From Microbacteriaceae bacterium (GTDB lineage Bacteria > Actinomycetota > Actinomycetes > Actinomycetales > Microbacteriaceae), in the NCBI GenBank assembly GCA_024639925.1, contig JAHEGA010000031.1, positions 1-13,523 on the forward strand: DNA of 13,523 nt, in the 5' to 3' direction. A program made the translations under genes and the position numbers. This document shows positions 11,489 to 13,523 of the stretch, in pieces; positions within the stretch are counted from its first letter, which is position 1; each line of letters opens with the position of its first letter. Under the pieces are notes generated by a model. It was not told the DNA's origin. It was given only the letters and a program-made list of their open reading frames with translations, and ran no database searches.

Positions 11489-13523
11489 ATGCCGAAAAGC
11501 GCCGTTGCCCAGTACGACTCCCTAGACGTCAGCTCGCTCCTCTCCCACTCGAGTGATGAAGTCATCACTCACTCTTTGGTACAGAAGGTCGCGCTCACAC
11601 ACAGCGATAAACCCTTAGCTCTCATTACCCTCGACAACGGCAAAGACCACACGCGTCCCAACACCCTGGGCCCCCATAGCCTGGTCGAGTTGCGCGAGGT
11701 GCTGTGGGGACTTCAAAAAGAAGCTAAGAACGGCGAGATCAGCGCCGTTGCGATCACCGGCAACCCCTTCATTCTCGCGGCCGGAGCAGACCTATCAAAG
11801 GTCGGGGACATCCCGGATGTCGCTACAGGCCTCACCATGGTCCAGTTGGGTCATCAAACCCTCGGCCTTCTGGGTGAAATGGGCGTGCCATCCTTCTGCT
11901 TCATCAACGGTTTGGCGCTCGGTGGTGGCTTAGAAATTGCACTGAACTGTGACTATCGGACACTCTCCAGCAGTGCCGCTGCCCTCGCGCTTCCGGAGGT
12001 CTTCCTGGGTCTCATCCCCGGGTGGGGTGGCGCATGGTTGCTCCCCAACCTCATTGGCATCAAAAACGCGCTCACGGTGATGGTCGAAAACCCCCTGAAA
12101 ACCAACCGGACTCTCAAGCCTGCCCAAGCACTCGAATTGGGCATTGCGGATGTCATGTTCCCGCCCGCGCGTTTTCTGGAAGATTCGATTTCCTGGGTCG
12201 ACGCCGTGGTTTCGGGAAACACTAAAGTCAAGCGTCCTGATCAGCCGGGCGCTGTTGAGCGCAGCACGCTGTGGCCCATGGCAATAAACGTCGCTCGCAA
12301 GAGCTTGCGAGAAAAGATTGGAACGGTCGCGCTCGCGCCATACGCCGCCCTGGACCTCCTCCAGTCCGCTAAGTCGTCCAGCAAAGCGAAAGGATTTGCG
12401 GACGAGGATGCAGCGCTTGCGACCCTGATTGCTGGCGACCAATTCCGGGCGAGTGTGTACTCGTTCCAGTTGGTCCAAAAACGTCAGAAAAAGACACCCG
12501 GAGCGCCCGACCCCCAGCTGGCCAGCCGAATCACGAAAGTGGGTGTGGTGGGCGGTGGCCTGATGGCGCGACAGTTTGCGCTGGAAATTCTTCGGCGCCT
12601 TGAGGTCCCGGTCGTCATTAGCGATGTGTCCGAGGAGCGCGCGGCTCAAGCCACCGAATGGATAACAGGAGAACTCGACACACTGCACGCCAAGGGCCGG
12701 CTTCACACCGATGGGCTGCAGAAGCTGAAGGCGATGATCACTGGCACCACAGGCATGGCCTCCTTCGCCGATTGCGACCTCGTGATCGAGGCCGTGTTCG
12801 AGGAGCTGTCCGTGAAACAGGACGTCTTCACCGAGCTGGAGAAACACGTCCGCGCCGATGCCGTCCTCGCCTCCAACACGAGCTCACTGTCCATCGGAGA
12901 CATTGCACGCGTGATGAAACACCCGGAGCGCATGGTGGGCATCCACTTCTTCAACCCGGTGGCCGTCATGCCGCTGGTCGAAGTGGTGAGAGCCGAGCAT
13001 TCGAGTGACCACGCCATCGCCACAGCTCTGAGTGCAGTTCGGAAGCTCAGGAAAACCCCAATCGTGACCGCTGACACGACAGGCTTTGTCGTGAACAGGC
13101 TATTAGCGAAGCTGCTGGGCGAAGCGATGCACGCAATCGAGAACGGGACGCCCTATGACGTTGTCACCGAATCCGTACAGCCGTTGGGACTTCCCATGGG
13201 TCCCTTCGAGCTACTGGAGCTCGTGGGTCTTCAAGTGGGTGCCCACGTCCTAGACACCCACCACAACGCCTTTCCCGAGCGCTTTTTCGCCAGCGAAGCC
13301 CTCCACGCATTGGTGGGTATCGGAAAGATCTATGACCGGGATGCCAAGAAGAAAATCAAAGGTGTCTCTCGCGAGGCCGCGGCGTTAGTGGGATCAGGGC
13401 CAGGACTGAGCGCCGAGGAGCTCCGCCACCGCGTCCACGAGGGTCTCGCCGATGAAGTCTGGCGGATGCTGGAAGAAGGGGTCGTTGAGAGCGCCGAGGA
13501 TATTGATGTCGGCATGATTCTTG
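11489..13523 (+). CDS. fadB: Fatty-acid oxidation multienzyme (enoyl-CoA hydratase / 3-hydroxyacyl-CoA dehydrogenase), 3' end outside window
   Basis: An open frame from ATG 11489 runs to the window edge (678 complete codons); the family is usually about 700-720 residues, so little is missing. The N-terminal half is a crotonase domain: FILAAGADLSKVGDI, then NGLALGGGLEIALNCDYR with catalytic E149, and LPEVFLGLIPGWGG with the second catalytic E170. From about residue 349 a 3-hydroxyacyl-CoA dehydrogenase follows: the NAD-binding VGVVGGGLMARQFAL, then DLVIEAVFEELSVKQ, LASNTSSLSI, and GIHFFNPVAVMPLVE with catalytic H486, then TTGFVVNRLL and a C-terminal helical domain (LPMGPFELLELVGL). It hydrates enoyl-CoA and oxidises the product to 3-ketoacyl-CoA, which FadA cleaves. 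The NAD motif reads GGGLMA instead of GxGxMG, a mild variation. The start is fixed by a strong Shine-Dalgarno seven bases upstream, directly after the fadA stop. Confidence 0.95.
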   Translation, partial: MPKSAVAQYDSLDVSSLLSHSSDEVITHSLVQKVALTHSDKPLALITLDNGKDHTRPNTLGPHSLVELREVLWGLQKEAKNGEISAVAITGNPFILAAGADLSKVGDIPDVATGLTMVQLGHQTLGLLGEMGVPSFCFINGLALGGGLEIALNCDYRTLSSSAAALALPEVFLGLIPGWGGAWLLPNLIGIKNALTVMVENPLKTNRTLKPAQALELGIADVMFPPARFLEDSISWVDAVVSGNTKVKRPDQPGAVERSTLWPMAINVARKSLREKIGTVALAPYAALDLLQSAKSSSKAKGFADEDAALATLIAGDQFRASVYSFQLVQKRQKKTPGAPDPQLASRITKVGVVGGGLMARQFALEILRRLEVPVVISDVSEERAAQATEWITGELDTLHAKGRLHTDGLQKLKAMITGTTGMASFADCDLVIEAVFEELSVKQDVFTELEKHVRADAVLASNTSSLSIGDIARVMKHPERMVGIHFFNPVAVMPLVEVVRAEHSSDHAIATALSAVRKLRKTPIVTADTTGFVVNRLLAKLLGEAMHAIENGTPYDVVTESVQPLGLPMGPFELLELVGLQVGAHVLDTHHNAFPERFFASEALHALVGIGKIYDRDAKKKIKGVSREAAALVGSGPGLSAEELRHRVHEGLADEVWRMLEEGVVESAEDIDVGMIL

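Noticed and set aside
11930..12847. A 305-codon antisense open frame opposite fadB
   Set aside because: It lies wholly inside a well-recognised fadB with both active sites intact; the product has no recognisable family features and fits a GC-rich shadow frame.

Overview
The window is GC-rich chromosomal DNA from an actinobacterium, most likely a Microbacteriaceae-type planktonic lineage. This rests on frequent GTG starts, mostly C/G third positions, overlapping start/stop junctions (GTGA, ATGA), a DUF3000 gene next to RNase D (a pairing typical of Actinobacteria), and an Rv2671-like pyrimidine reductase close to a ZapE/AFG1 ATPase. The NhaA antiporter fits a brackish or marine habitat, but species cannot be assigned from sequence alone.

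Layout. (1) 80-547 is a tRNA locus: Val(CAC) on the minus strand, then a plus-strand cluster Gly(GCC)-Cys(GCA)-Val(GAC) behind a recognisable promoter. (2) 594-1670 is a DUF6492 protein with a glycosyltransferase-like LDADT motif. It follows the last tRNA with no visible promoter between, so it may be read from the tRNA promoter. (3) 1667-6219 is a minus-strand block, in transcription order: ZapE-like ATPase, NhaA Na+/H+ antiporter, Amt ammonium transporter, LysE/RhtB exporter. The genes are spaced widely enough to have their own promoters; a 15-bp hairpin separates amt from lysE, and lysE looks leaderless. (4) 6323-10194 is a tight plus-strand operon: two-domain sulfurtransferase, SufE-like protein, pyrimidine reductase-like protein, DUF3000 protein, and RNase D with an HRDC domain. 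Junctions are +3 nt, 4-nt GTGA overlap, +4 nt and 4-nt ATGA overlap. (5) After a probable terminator and a new promoter, 10295 to the window end is fadA-fadB: thiolase, then the enoyl-CoA hydratase/3-hydroxyacyl-CoA dehydrogenase, which is cut off by the window edge.

Functionally, the minus-strand block covers ion, nitrogen and amino-acid transport. The plus-strand operon mixes sulfur-transfer, reductase and RNA-processing functions in an order that resembles conserved actinobacterial synteny. fadAB performs the last three steps of fatty-acid beta-oxidation. Most of the window is core genome. I found no CRISPR array, transposase, prophage or defence system. The points most worth a second look are the acidic DxDxDG tail on NhaA, the tRNA-to-DUF6492 junction with its possible start-codon stem, and the long hairpin without a T-tract after amt.
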